DNA of 27,262 nucleotides from RGIG1828 sp045541875 (GTDB lineage Bacteria > Bacillota > Clostridia > UMGS1810): assembly GCA_045541875.1 (NCBI GenBank), contig JAZQJX010000027.1, forward strand, positions 1-27,262. The letters are read 5' to 3'. Positions within the stretch are counted from its first letter, which is position 1; each line of letters opens with the position of its first letter. The notes beneath the pieces were generated by a model. It saw only the letters and a program-made list of their open reading frames with translations. It made no database searches and had not been told where the DNA came from. Position numbers and translations under genes: made by a program. Below, piece after piece: positions 14,281 through 22,163 of the stretch.

Positions 14281-15377
14281 TTTTCAGCCCCTCCTTCTGC
14301 CTTTACTCTTTTTATGGTGTAGTTAATAAAGAATTCGCATCCTATGATAAAGAAAATTATTATTCCCGTGATAATATCCGAAAAGGATGAATTCAGTCTG
14401 AAATTCTGAGAAATCTGCTCGGCGCCTCTGTCCAGAAATACAATAAGGAATGAAGTTAGTATCATGGTTATGGGGTTAAACTTTGCAAGCCATGATACCA
14501 TGATTGCAGTAAAACCTCTTCCGCCGGCTGTGTCGGATTTGAGAGAGTGGTCAGTTCCTGCCACCAGAAGGAATCCTGCAATACCGCAGATTGCACCTGA
14601 AAGAAGCATTGTGCGATTTATTACTTTTTTAACGTTTATTCCGATATAGTTGGCGGTGTTTTCACTCTCACCCACAACTGATATTTCATAGCCCTGCTTG
14701 CTGTATTTGAGATACAGATACATAAACACTGTAAGAATCAGAACTATTATTATGTTTATGGCATAGTCATTTCCAAGAGACGGAAGCATTCCATATTCAA
14801 GAGGTCTTGGTGTTCCCGATCCCTTTGGCACTGACCATTCAAGGGTAAAATATGCAACAATCTGAGTTGCAATGTAGTTCATCATAAGTGTGAAAAGTGT
14901 TTCATTGGAATTCCACACAGATTTGAATATTGCAGGAATAAGCCCCCAGACAGCACCTGCTATGACACTTGTTACAAACATAACAGGAATAAGCAATGCA
15001 GTGGGAAGTTTACCTCCAAAACAGATAACACAAAAGGCTGTGGCAAATCCGCCGATCAAAACCTGTCCTTCTGCACCTATATTCCAGAATCTCATTTTAA
15101 ATGCAGGAGTTACTGCAAGGGAAACGCAAAGAAGCATTGCTGTGTTTTGCATAAGATTCCACACTCTTCTTGATGTTCCGAATGCCCCCTCAAACATTGT
15201 GACATACACATTAATGGGATTAAGACCTGTGAGTGCAAATGTGATAACACCGCAAACTATGAGGGCGCAAAGGATTGCCGCAAATCTTATGAGATAGGAT
15301 TTCCACCAGATTATGGAATCTCTTTTGGCAATGTGATAATTTGAAAAGGTAAGGATGTCTTTTATATTCATTTTCAT
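14277..15377 (-). CDS. Nucleoside ABC transporter permease, first subunit
   Basis: A 366-residue permease of the NupP-like type. It has a longer cytoplasmic N-terminus (about 30 residues) than its partner. Characteristic segments are MRFWNIGAEGQVLIGGF (about 108-124), NSNETLFTLMMNYIA (about 168-182) and the coupling loop YSKQGYEISVVGESENTANYIGINVKK (about 224-250). About ten transmembrane helices are expected. The ATG lies in an ATGA overlap with the ATPase stop and has AGGAGG 7 nt upstream. With the second permease it forms the membrane channel energised by the double ATPase. Confidence 0.9.
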   Translation of the reverse strand: MKMNIKDILTFSNYHIAKRDSIIWWKSYLIRFAAILCALIVCGVITFALTGLNPINVYVTMFEGAFGTSRRVWNLMQNTAMLLCVSLAVTPAFKMRFWNIGAEGQVLIGGFATAFCVICFGGKLPTALLIPVMFVTSVIAGAVWGLIPAIFKSVWNSNETLFTLMMNYIATQIVAYFTLEWSVPKGSGTPRPLEYGMLPSLGNDYAINIIIVLILTVFMYLYLKYSKQGYEISVVGESENTANYIGINVKKVINRTMLLSGAICGIAGFLLVAGTDHSLKSDTAGGRGFTAIMVSWLAKFNPITMILTSFLIVFLDRGAEQISQNFRLNSSFSDIITGIIIFFIIGCEFFINYTIKRVKAEGGAEK

Positions 15378-16912
15378 TTTTCATCCTCCTCATTTAAAGA
15401 TGTTTTTGTCATAAGAAGTCCTATTTCTTCTTTGTTTGTACTTCTTGCATCTACAATTCCCGTCACTTTGCCGCCACCAATAACCATGATGCGGTCACAA
15501 AGTTCGATTAAAACGTCAAGGTCTTCACCGACAAATATCACGGCTACACCCTTTTGTTTTTGTTCATTCAAAAGGTCATATATGGTATAGGCAGAGTTAA
15601 TGTCAAGTCCTCTTACAGGATATGCCGCCATAAGCACCGTTGGAGATGCGGCAATTTCTCTTCCAACCAGAACTTTCTGAACATTACCGCCCGAAAGTCT
15701 TCTTACAGGTGTTGAAGCACCGGGAGTTACAACTCTTAAGTTCTTTATTACTTTTTCGGCAAGATCTCTCGGACCTTTTCTTTCAAGGAAAGCACTTTTT
15801 CCTTTTCTGTAACTTCTGAGCATCATATTGTCAACAATGTCCATATTGCCCACAAGTCCCATTCCGAGACGGTCTTCGGGAACAAAGGAAAGTCTTACGC
15901 CCATTTCACGGATCTGAAGAGGTGTTCTTCCGACAATATCTTCTTTTTCTCCGGTTTTGGGATTGTCATATATAATCCGTCCTCCATTTACTGTCTGAAG
16001 TCCTGAAATTGCCTCCAGAAGTTCTCTCTGTCCGCTTCCGGCAATACCTGCAATACCGAGAATTTCTCCTGAACGTGCAGTAAAGGATACAGAATCAAGA
16101 ACTTTTATTCCCTCTCTGTTTATACATGTGAGATTTTCAACCTCAAGTCTGTCATGGGCATCTTCGGGTTCTTTTCTTTCTATGTTCAATTCAACCTTTT
16201 TTCCGACCATAAGTTCTGTGAGTTCAGTTTCATTTGTGTCTTTGGTTTCAACAGTTCCAACATATTCACCTTTTCTCAGAACCGCCACACGATCGGAAAT
16301 TTCAAGAACTTCATTGAGTTTGTGAGTGATTATTATTATGGCTTTCCCGTCTTCTCTCATCTTTTTTAGGATGGCAAAAAGTTTTTTTGTTTCCTGGGGT
16401 GTGAGAACCGCTGTGGGTTCATCAAGGATTAAAATGTCTGCACCTCTGAAAAGGACTTTTACAATTTCTACTGTCTGTTTTTCTGAAACCGACATTTCAT
16501 ACACTTTTTTGTCCGGATCAATCCCAAATCCATACTGTCCGTCTATTTCTCTGATTCTTGAGGTGTATTCTTTCATATTGAAGCCCTTTTTGTCTTCAAT
16601 TCCAAGAACAACATTTTGTGCAGCGCTGAACACATCAACAAGTTTAAAATGCTGATGTATCATTCCGATTTTATAGTCAAAAGCATCCTTTGGAGAGCGG
16701 ATATGTGCTTCCTCACCGTCTATCAAAATCTTACCCTCATCGGGATAGTATATCCCTGAAATCATATTCATAAGGGTTGTTTTTCCGCTACCGTTTTCAC
16801 CAAGAATTGCAAGAATTTCACCACGGTTCACACTCATGGAAACATTCTTATTTGCAATTACAGATCCGAAATATTTACTGATGTTTTTCAGTTCAAGTGT
16901 TGCAACGCTCAT
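15374..16912 (-). CDS. Nucleoside ABC transporter ATPase (double nucleotide-binding domain)
   Basis: A 512-residue protein with two fused ABC domains, the RbsA/NupO architecture. First domain: Walker A GENGSGKTT (38-46), a degenerate signature MSVSEKQTVEIVK, Walker B ILILDEPTAVLTPQE, then ITHKLNE. Second domain (from about residue 250): GIAGSGQRELLEAI replaces the standard Walker A, followed by canonical LSGGNVQK and VLMAAYPVRGLD, in which the usual Walker B acidic pair is absent. Such asymmetric sites are known in this family, so they need not mean loss of function. AGGAGG precedes the ATG. It is separated from the binding-protein gene by an intercistronic terminator hairpin and overlaps the next permease by 4 bp. 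Confidence 0.93.
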   Translation of the reverse strand: MSVATLELKNISKYFGSVIANKNVSMSVNRGEILAILGENGSGKTTLMNMISGIYYPDEGKILIDGEEAHIRSPKDAFDYKIGMIHQHFKLVDVFSAAQNVVLGIEDKKGFNMKEYTSRIREIDGQYGFGIDPDKKVYEMSVSEKQTVEIVKVLFRGADILILDEPTAVLTPQETKKLFAILKKMREDGKAIIIITHKLNEVLEISDRVAVLRKGEYVGTVETKDTNETELTELMVGKKVELNIERKEPEDAHDRLEVENLTCINREGIKVLDSVSFTARSGEILGIAGIAGSGQRELLEAISGLQTVNGGRIIYDNPKTGEKEDIVGRTPLQIREMGVRLSFVPEDRLGMGLVGNMDIVDNMMLRSYRKGKSAFLERKGPRDLAEKVIKNLRVVTPGASTPVRRLSGGNVQKVLVGREIAASPTVLMAAYPVRGLDINSAYTIYDLLNEQKQKGVAVIFVGEDLDVLIELCDRIMVIGGGKVTGIVDARSTNKEEIGLLMTKTSLNEEDEK

Positions 16913-16934
16913 TATATATGCCTCCTTTTGCTAT

Positions 16935-16986
16935 TTATTGACAAGAAAAAAGTGTCAATAATTCAACATTTTTTTGCTGTCAATAA
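16935..16986. repeat. Three copies of TTATTGACA in an intercistronic spacer
   Basis: TTATTGACA (16935-16943) faces its reverse complement TGTCAATAA (16953-16961), giving a 9-bp inverted repeat with a 9-nt spacer; a second TGTCAATAA lies at 16978-16986. The site is between the BMP lipoprotein and ATPase genes, just after the terminator hairpin as read on the minus strand. It could be an operator or an RNA hairpin. Confidence 0.45.
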
Positions 16987-16991
16987 ACTAA

Positions 16992-17023
16992 ATATAGGCG
17001 GAGTAAGACTACTCCGCCTATAT
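16992..17023 (-). terminator. Intra-operon terminator/attenuator after the BMP gene
   Basis: A perfect 14-bp stem (16992-17005 with 17010-17023, core GGCGGAGTA/TACTCCGCC) with loop AGAC starts 14 bp after the binding-protein stop. Only short T stretches follow on the minus strand, so partial read-through is likely, letting the binding protein be made in excess over the membrane subunits, a common arrangement in ABC importers. Confidence 0.65.
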
Positions 17024-17036
17024 ATTTTTTCAGAAA

Positions 17037-18224
17037 TTAATACATTTCGTTTGTAAGTTTGATTCCGTCAATTCTGATGTCGAAGTAAGGTGCACTTCTG
17101 TATTCAGATTCATGGAAGTAACCGTCTTTAATTACTTCTGTATCTGGAGTATAGTTATCGTCTGTATCAACGTCTGCCACGTAGGAATCAAGGTTTTTGC
17201 CGTCAACTGTAAATGTGTTTACATCAAACACCTTAACAGAGCCGTCAAGGAGACCTGCTTTAACTTCTTCAATCTTTTCAGCAGTGCCTTCTGCTGCAGC
17301 ATTGAGGTTTACATCTGTGAGTTTAACAGATCCTTCTTTGATACCGCCGCACCAGTCATAGGGAATTTCAGCACCGTTCTGAACTGCTTTGATTGCAAAT
17401 TCATAATAAGGTGTCCAGTCGATTCTTGAAGAAACGATGAATGTGTTGGGGCATGCTTTTTCTGTGCTTCCGTTGTAGGAAACGTTGGGGATGCCTGCGT
17501 TTTCACATGCTGTGGGAGCACCCATGGAATCTGCGTGCTGACTGATGAGAACACAGTTTGATTCAATAAGTTTTGTTGCTGCTTCTTTTTCAAGTGCTTC
17601 ATCATACCAACTGCCTGTGAATGTTACTTCCATTGTAGCAGATGGGCAGATTGAACGAGCACCGAGGAAGAATGATGTGTAACCGGAAATAACTTCTGCA
17701 TATGTAAATGCACCTACATAACCGATTTTTGCTTTATCCGGTGTGATTTTTCCTTCTTCAATCATTTCATTGAGTTTGAGACCTGCAGCAACACCTGCAA
17801 GATATCTGCCTTCATAGATTGAAGCGAAAGCATCATGGAAGTTGGCAACCTTTTCTGTATGTGCCATTGTACCTGTTGAGTGACAGAATTCTACATCGGG
17901 GAATTCTTTTGCTGCTTTAAGAATGTAGGGTTCGTGACCGAAACTGTTCGCAAACACGATGTTACATCCCTGGTCAGCAAGGTCTGCTGCTGCTTCATAA
18001 CATTCATTACCTTCGGGAATGTTTGTTTTGAAGATTACCTGGCTGTCTGAAAGTCCGAGGATTTCCTGAACTTCGCGGGCAGCATCCATAAAGTTTTTGT
18101 CGTAGGTTGAGTTTTCATCGTGAAGGAAAATGAAACCTACTTTGAACTCTTCTTCTCCCTTTGAGCATGATACAAATGAAAGTACCATTGCAAATACGAG
18201 AAGCATTGCCAATAATTTTTTCAT
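17037..18224 (-). CDS. BMP-family nucleoside-binding lipoprotein
   Basis: A 395-residue lipoprotein, the substrate-binding component of the ABC importer. The signal peptide ends in lipobox FVSC (lipidated C20). The mature protein has the two-lobed BMP/PnrA fold signatures: KVGFIFLHDENSTYDKNFMDAA (about 28-49), NIVFANSFGHEPYILKAAKEFPDVEFCHSTG, the segment around DAFASIYEGRYLAGVAAG, GYVGAFTYAEVISGYTSFFLGARS and LISQHADSMGAPTACE. Family members bind purine nucleosides. GGAGGT precedes the ATG at 18224; the frame extends 13 codons further without a signal-peptide start. It is first in the operon, preceded by a promoter and a possible operator palindrome and followed by a terminator hairpin. Confidence 0.93.
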   Translation of the reverse strand: MKKLLAMLLVFAMVLSFVSCSKGEEEFKVGFIFLHDENSTYDKNFMDAAREVQEILGLSDSQVIFKTNIPEGNECYEAAADLADQGCNIVFANSFGHEPYILKAAKEFPDVEFCHSTGTMAHTEKVANFHDAFASIYEGRYLAGVAAGLKLNEMIEEGKITPDKAKIGYVGAFTYAEVISGYTSFFLGARSICPSATMEVTFTGSWYDEALEKEAATKLIESNCVLISQHADSMGAPTACENAGIPNVSYNGSTEKACPNTFIVSSRIDWTPYYEFAIKAVQNGAEIPYDWCGGIKEGSVKLTDVNLNAAAEGTAEKIEEVKAGLLDGSVKVFDVNTFTVDGKNLDSYVADVDTDDNYTPDTEVIKDGYFHESEYRSAPYFDIRIDGIKLTNEMY

Positions 18225-18257
18225 GGGTTTATACCTCCAAATAATAATGTTTGTCCA

Positions 18258-18319
18258 TGACATAAAATGTCACAACAAAATCCTACCAATATTTTATAAC
18301 ATTTTCCCATCAAATACAA
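18258..18319 (-). promoter_or_regulatory. Candidate promoter and operator of the BMP transporter operon
   Basis: Read on the minus strand, TTGTAT (18314-18319) and TAAAAT (18291-18296) are 17 bp apart. A palindrome TGACAT-aaa-ATGTCA (18258-18272) falls shortly downstream of the predicted start site, a position typical of repressor operators. The assignment is by motif only. Confidence 0.45.
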
Positions 18320-18377
18320 TTAGAAAAAATGACAAAAATATACATACATTTCAATGCATTTTGCACCAAGACAACCT

Positions 18378-19523
18378 TTACCAGTATTTTTTCCAGTCAG
18401 GATTCAGATATCTCATGAGTGCTTCCATATAGAAATAGTCTCCCCAGATATTACATTCATCTATTCCGAGATTACCCGCATAATAATACGTTGCATGTTT
18501 TAAAAGTCCGTTTGATTTTTCATCATCTTTTGTGGTGTAGTTATCAATGAGAGATTCCATGATTTCATCTGCACACTTTTTGTAGCGTTCTCTGCGTTTC
18601 TCATCAAGAGGCATACATTTTAAAGCCTCTAAAAGTCCGCACACGGCAATTGACGCAGCAGATGAGTCTCTGGGTTCATCCCCCTCTGTGAAGGAGAGAT
18701 CCCAATAGGCAACGTGGTCTTTGGGAAGATGGTCAAGATAGTAATCTACAATGCTGTAATATTTTTCCATATTTTCGTCGTTTTTCATGTATGAATATGT
18801 GAATGCAGGACCTGCAACACCCCATGCCTGACCTCTTGACCATGCACTTGTATCAGAAAGTCCCTGCTTTGTTCCGCCACCGAGCCTTTCACCTGTCTCC
18901 TGGTCAAAGTAGAAATTCTGAAAAGTTGAACCATCGGGACGAACAACCGTGTCCATTGTGGTATTGAAATGAGCAAATGCTTTTCTTGTGAACTCTTCAT
19001 CACCAGTTTCTTTTCCTGCCCAGAAGAGAAGATGTATGTTCATAAGGCAGTCAATAATGAGTCTGTATAGTGTTTTTTCCGCACAGTCAGCATCTCCCGC
19101 AAGTTGAATGAACTGTCCTTTTTCCCTGAAACGGTTTGCGAGAACTTTAGCCGCGGCTATGGATTTTTCGCGAAGGGTTTCATCTCCTGTTATCTTATAG
19201 CCTGCAACTGTTGAAAGAGTGAATATGAATCCGATGTCATGGTCACCCATTCCTACCATATTGTCAACTCTGTTGAAAAATGTGGGAAGAAGACCTTTCA
19301 GCGTATTCAGATATTTTTCATCCTTTGTAAATTCATAGGCAAGCCAGAGCATCCCTGTCCAGAAACTCTGTGTCCATCCACCATTATTTTCAGATTTTGA
19401 ATATACTCCGTCAACACTTGCGGCTGATGGAAAACTATCTGAAAATTCAGGAATTGCCCCGTCTATTTTTTTAAGCGCTTCACCAAGAGCAGATTCAAGT
19501 TTTTCCCGTGTTAAATTTGACAT
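18378..19523 (-). CDS. GH88 unsaturated glucuronyl hydrolase
   Basis: A 381-residue cytoplasmic enzyme of glycoside hydrolase family 88, which removes the 4,5-unsaturated uronic acid left at the non-reducing end when lyases cut glycosaminoglycans or related polyanions. The fold is an (alpha/alpha)6 barrel. Visible family features: NGGWTQSFWTGMLWLAYE (47-64), DHDIGF (94-99, D96 in the position of a catalytic Asp), the LIIDCLMNI segment (155-163, D158 in the position of the second catalytic Asp), and DTSAWSRGQAWG (224-235). The start at 19523 has GGAGG 8 nt upstream; the frame runs to 19592 but there overlaps the -35 site. No polysaccharide lyase or sulfatase is in the window, so the polymer is unknown. 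Confidence 0.92.
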   Translation of the reverse strand: MSNLTREKLESALGEALKKIDGAIPEFSDSFPSAASVDGVYSKSENNGGWTQSFWTGMLWLAYEFTKDEKYLNTLKGLLPTFFNRVDNMVGMGDHDIGFIFTLSTVAGYKITGDETLREKSIAAAKVLANRFREKGQFIQLAGDADCAEKTLYRLIIDCLMNIHLLFWAGKETGDEEFTRKAFAHFNTTMDTVVRPDGSTFQNFYFDQETGERLGGGTKQGLSDTSAWSRGQAWGVAGPAFTYSYMKNDENMEKYYSIVDYYLDHLPKDHVAYWDLSFTEGDEPRDSSAASIAVCGLLEALKCMPLDEKRRERYKKCADEIMESLIDNYTTKDDEKSNGLLKHATYYYAGNLGIDECNIWGDYFYMEALMRYLNPDWKKYW

Positions 19524-19563
19524 TTGATTTTCCTCCAAATCAATTATTTTATTGCGTAAATTA

Positions 19564-19592
19564 ATTATATCACTAATACTTCGTAATTTCAA
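19564..19592 (-). promoter_or_regulatory. Promoter of the GH88 gene
   Basis: On the minus strand, TTGAAA (19587-19592), 17-bp spacer, TATAAT (19564-19569), about 40 bp before the start codon. Confidence 0.7.
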
Positions 19593-19616
19593 TACATTTT
19601 TATCTTTTGTTTTATG

Positions 19617-19695
19617 GTTTACATAATTTTGTTTTTGATTTTTCGGTGAGCATCAATAAAAAGAGAGTGAAAAAATTGGTTAAAGTTTACATAAT
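19617..19695. repeat. Direct repeat GTTTACATAAT in the GH88-proC divergent region
   Basis: GTTTACATAAT occurs at 19617-19627 and 19685-19695, 68 bp apart. One copy is upstream of the GH88 -35 site and the other upstream of the proC promoter. Possible paired binding sites for a regulator; an AT-rich coincidence is possible. Confidence 0.35.
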
Positions 19696-19718
19696 ATTTT
19701 ACTTCGCCAAGAATTTTC

Positions 19719-19747
19719 TTTACTTAATGTTTTTGGTGTGCTATAAT
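19719..19747 (+). promoter_or_regulatory. Promoter of proC-spoIIM-xerD
   Basis: TTTACT (19719-19724) and TATAAT (19742-19747) are 17 bp apart, with a TG at 19739-19740 forming an extended -10. Confidence 0.65.
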
Positions 19748-19781
19748 AACCCCACGTCCAAAATTTTAGGAGATGAACAAT

Positions 19782-20573
19782 ATGAAAACAATCGCTGTTA
19801 TCGGTGCCGGAAATATGGGCGGTGCAATCATCGGAGCAATTGCATCGGATTCCGGTATTAAAAAAGAAAATATTTATGTGTATGACAAATTTGTAAAAGA
19901 TGAAATAAAAAATCTTGGTGTGAAATGTGTTTCCCTAAAAGAAACAGTTTTGGCAGACTGCATTATTCTTGCAGTAAAACCAAATGTCATAGAATCGGTT
20001 TGTGAAGACATTAAAAACCTTTGTGACGTGTCACAAAAAGTTGTTGTGTCAATTGCCGCAGGGATTAAAATTTCAACTCTTGAAGGCTTCCTTTCTTCAA
20101 AAAAAATTATAAGAGTTATGCCAAACATCTGCCTCACCGCAGGAGAAGGTATGAGCGTTATGTGCAAAAGTGAAGAAATTTCGGAAGATGAACTTTCTTT
20201 TGTAAAAGATATTTTTGACCTTTCAGGAAAAACAACTGTCATAAAAGAAGAACTGATAGATGCCTGCACTGCCATCAACGGAAGCGGGCCTGCATATGTG
20301 TTCATGTTTATGGAAGCAATGGCCGATGCGGCGGTAAGCCTTGGAATTGACAGAAAAACCGCCTATGAACTTTGCGGTCAGACGGTTCTTGGAAGTGCAT
20401 CCCTTATGCTTAAATCCGGAATTCATCCGGCAGATCTTAAAGACAGAGTTTGTTCTCCCGGGGGGACAACAATAGAGGCTGTAAAGGCACTTGAAAACGC
20501 AGGACTTCGCAGCGCCGTCTTTTCGGCAGTAACGGCTTGTGCAAAAAAAGCAAAGGAAATGGGCAAGTCTTAA
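19782..20573 (+). CDS. proC: Pyrroline-5-carboxylate reductase
   Basis: A 263-residue enzyme for the last step of proline synthesis, the NAD(P)H reduction of pyrroline-5-carboxylate. The N-terminal Rossmann motif is IGAGNMGGAI (6-15). The dimerisation domain shows the family blocks AINGSGPAYVFMFMEAMADAAVSLG and DRVCSPGGTTIEAV with the expected catalytic pocket residues. Length is typical. The ATG at 19782 is chosen over the one at 19773 because AGGAG (19768-19772) abuts the latter and is 9 nt from the former. It is first in a three-gene run with a SpoIIM-like gene and a XerD-like gene. Confidence 0.95.
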   Translation: MKTIAVIGAGNMGGAIIGAIASDSGIKKENIYVYDKFVKDEIKNLGVKCVSLKETVLADCIILAVKPNVIESVCEDIKNLCDVSQKVVVSIAAGIKISTLEGFLSSKKIIRVMPNICLTAGEGMSVMCKSEEISEDELSFVKDIFDLSGKTTVIKEELIDACTAINGSGPAYVFMFMEAMADAAVSLGIDRKTAYELCGQTVLGSASLMLKSGIHPADLKDRVCSPGGTTIEAVKALENAGLRSAVFSAVTACAKKAKEMGKS

Positions 20574-20579
20574 TAAAAC

Positions 20580-20601
20580 CACTCATATATTTATATGGGT
20601 G
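20580..20601 (+). promoter_or_regulatory. Hairpin covering the spoIIM ribosome-binding site
   Basis: CACTCATA (20580-20587) pairs with TATGGGTG (20594-20601, one T-G pair). The 3' arm contains GGGTGA, the probable ribosome site for the gene starting at 20609, so the hairpin could lower its translation. Confidence 0.35.
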
Positions 20602-20608
20602 ATATGTC

Positions 20609-21202
20609 ATGAATTTTGTGAAATCTTTTTACAGAGAAAACCGAAAATTATTTTTTTCTGTTTTTTTAGTATGGATATGCGCCTCTTTGGCAGGTACGGT
20701 CTATTCATCAAAAATAGATGGTGAAAGTTTTCTGACTCTTTCAGAAAGCATCCGCTCATCTTTCAATCCGCCGCCCTTGCTTGGAAAAATGATTTTTTCG
20801 GGATTCGTTTCGGAAATCAAACTTCTTTTGTGCGTGCTGGTTGCATCTTTGAGCCCCATTCTTTCTCCTCTGATTTTTGTTCCTGATGCCTTTTTGGGTT
20901 TTTCTTCGGGAATCAGTTGCGGTCTTATTATGAGATTGTATTCTTTTAAAGGCGCACTTCTTAATCTTACAGTTCACATCCTTCCCCTTTCACTTTCCCT
21001 GCCTCTTTATTTTATGCTTTTTGTATCGGGACTGAAATTCTCCCTTGCCCCGAGAAAAAGTATCCTGACAGAAAGGGTTTCGGAAAGAAGAAAACAATGG
21101 GGATCATACATTCTGCTTCAGGGGGCGGTTTCCCTGTGTCTTTTTCTTATAACTGTTGCAGAGTCCTTTTTATGTAAAGGAATTATTAATTTTTTTAACT
21201 AA
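20609..21202 (+). CDS. spoIIM: Stage II sporulation protein M-like membrane protein
   Basis: A 197-residue protein with about four or five hydrophobic segments (roughly 15-30, 71-88, 93-111, 116-137 and 170-190). SpoIIM acts with SpoIID and SpoIIP in peptidoglycan remodelling during forespore engulfment. The match rests on overall layout: FFSVFLVWICASLAGTVYSSKI near the N-terminus, LGFSSGISCGLIMRLYSFKGALLN and the proline-bearing LPLSLSLPLYFMLF, which align well with the region of Bacillus SpoIIM containing GFTVGFLV. The Bacillus subtilis spoIIM locus also carries the XerD homologue ripX close by, which supports the call. The stop overlaps the A of a possible downstream ATG. Sequence similarity is moderate. 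Confidence 0.65.
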   Translation: MNFVKSFYRENRKLFFSVFLVWICASLAGTVYSSKIDGESFLTLSESIRSSFNPPPLLGKMIFSGFVSEIKLLLCVLVASLSPILSPLIFVPDAFLGFSSGISCGLIMRLYSFKGALLNLTVHILPLSLSLPLYFMLFVSGLKFSLAPRKSILTERVSERRKQWGSYILLQGAVSLCLFLITVAESFLCKGIINFFN

Positions 21203-21219
21203 TGAAGAAGGTTTTGTTT

Positions 21220-22101
21220 ATGGAAAATATTGTGGTGGCAGAGTTTTGCCATTATCTCAAAGAAGAAAAAAATATGTCTGAAAACTCTGTTTTGTCCTAT
21301 CACAGAGATGTCAGACAGTTTAATGCATATATTGATTCCATAGGGTGTGACATCCTCAGCGCAGGAAAACTTCAGATTATGGATTTTGTCTCTTATCTTC
21401 AATCCTGCAATAAGGCGGATTCCTCCATATCAAGATGCATTGCATCGGTGCGTGCTCTCTATTCTTTCCTTTTGAAAAATCATGCGGTAAAAATAAATCC
21501 CGCCCTTGACATAAAACTTGCTGCAAGGGTAAAAAAACTCCCCTCTGTCCTCACGGAAAAGGAAGTTGAATCTCTTATTGAATGTCCGTCTGTTTCAAGT
21601 CTGAGAGGACTCAGGGACAAGGCTATGCTCGAAGTTATGTATGCAACGGGCATAAAGGTTTCTGAACTGATAACTCTCAAAACAAATGATGTGGATGCAG
21701 AACTTGGGTATCTCAGATGTGTTCAGACTAAAAACGTCAGAATCATTCCCCTTGGAAGATGTGCAACAACTGCCCTGAAAAACTACCTTACCGTTGCAAG
21801 ACCTCAGATGGCAAACGAAGATACAGTCACTCTTTTTGTTAACTGTAACGGCAATGAAATGTCAAGACAGGGATTTTGGAAAATTGTGAAAGAATATGCA
21901 AAAAAGGCAGGCATTAAAAAAGATATCAACCCTCACACCCTGAGACATTCTTTTGCAACCCATCTGGTTGAAAACGGCGCTGATCTTTTCTCCATTCAGG
22001 AAATGCTTGGACACAAAGACATTTCATCAACTCAGGTCTATGCAAAAATGGCCCATTCGGGAATAAGGGATATTTACAATAAAACTCATCCCAGAGCATA
22101 A
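21220..22101 (+). CDS. xerD: XerD-like tyrosine recombinase with altered catalytic residues
   Basis: A 293-residue protein with the two domains of Xer recombinases: an N-terminal SAM-like DNA-binding domain (about 1-100) and a C-terminal catalytic domain ending in the XerD-typical HPRA. Conserved catalytic residues are H239 and R242 (HTLRH), H265 (LGHKD) and nucleophile Y274. Two positions differ: the first Arg of the YATGxRVSEL motif is K146 (YATGIKVSEL), and the beta-hairpin GKGNKER is QTKNVR, one residue shorter, with Asn where the catalytic Lys aligns from the PLG side. Xer proteins resolve chromosome dimers at dif; this one may be slow, need a partner or be structural. The ATG at 21220 (AAGAAGG 8 nt upstream) is preferred to the one at 21202. 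Confidence 0.85.
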   Translation: MENIVVAEFCHYLKEEKNMSENSVLSYHRDVRQFNAYIDSIGCDILSAGKLQIMDFVSYLQSCNKADSSISRCIASVRALYSFLLKNHAVKINPALDIKLAARVKKLPSVLTEKEVESLIECPSVSSLRGLRDKAMLEVMYATGIKVSELITLKTNDVDAELGYLRCVQTKNVRIIPLGRCATTALKNYLTVARPQMANEDTVTLFVNCNGNEMSRQGFWKIVKEYAKKAGIKKDINPHTLRHSFATHLVENGADLFSIQEMLGHKDISSTQVYAKMAHSGIRDIYNKTHPRA

Positions 22102-22138
22102 AAATGCATTGTGAAACGAAAGTTTCACAATGCATTTT
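22101..22138. terminator. Bidirectional terminator between xerD and lacZ
   Basis: A perfect 17-bp stem (22101-22117 with 22122-22138) with loop GAAA and A/T runs on both ends, between the convergent genes. Confidence 0.9.
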
Positions 22139-22163
22139 TTCATACAAATCAAAAGAACATCTT

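Noticed and set aside
15374..16912. ATPase inactivated by mutation because its second domain lacks standard Walker motifs
   Set aside because: Degenerate second sites of the form GIAGSGQ and absent Walker B acids are normal in RbsA/NupO-type double ATPases.
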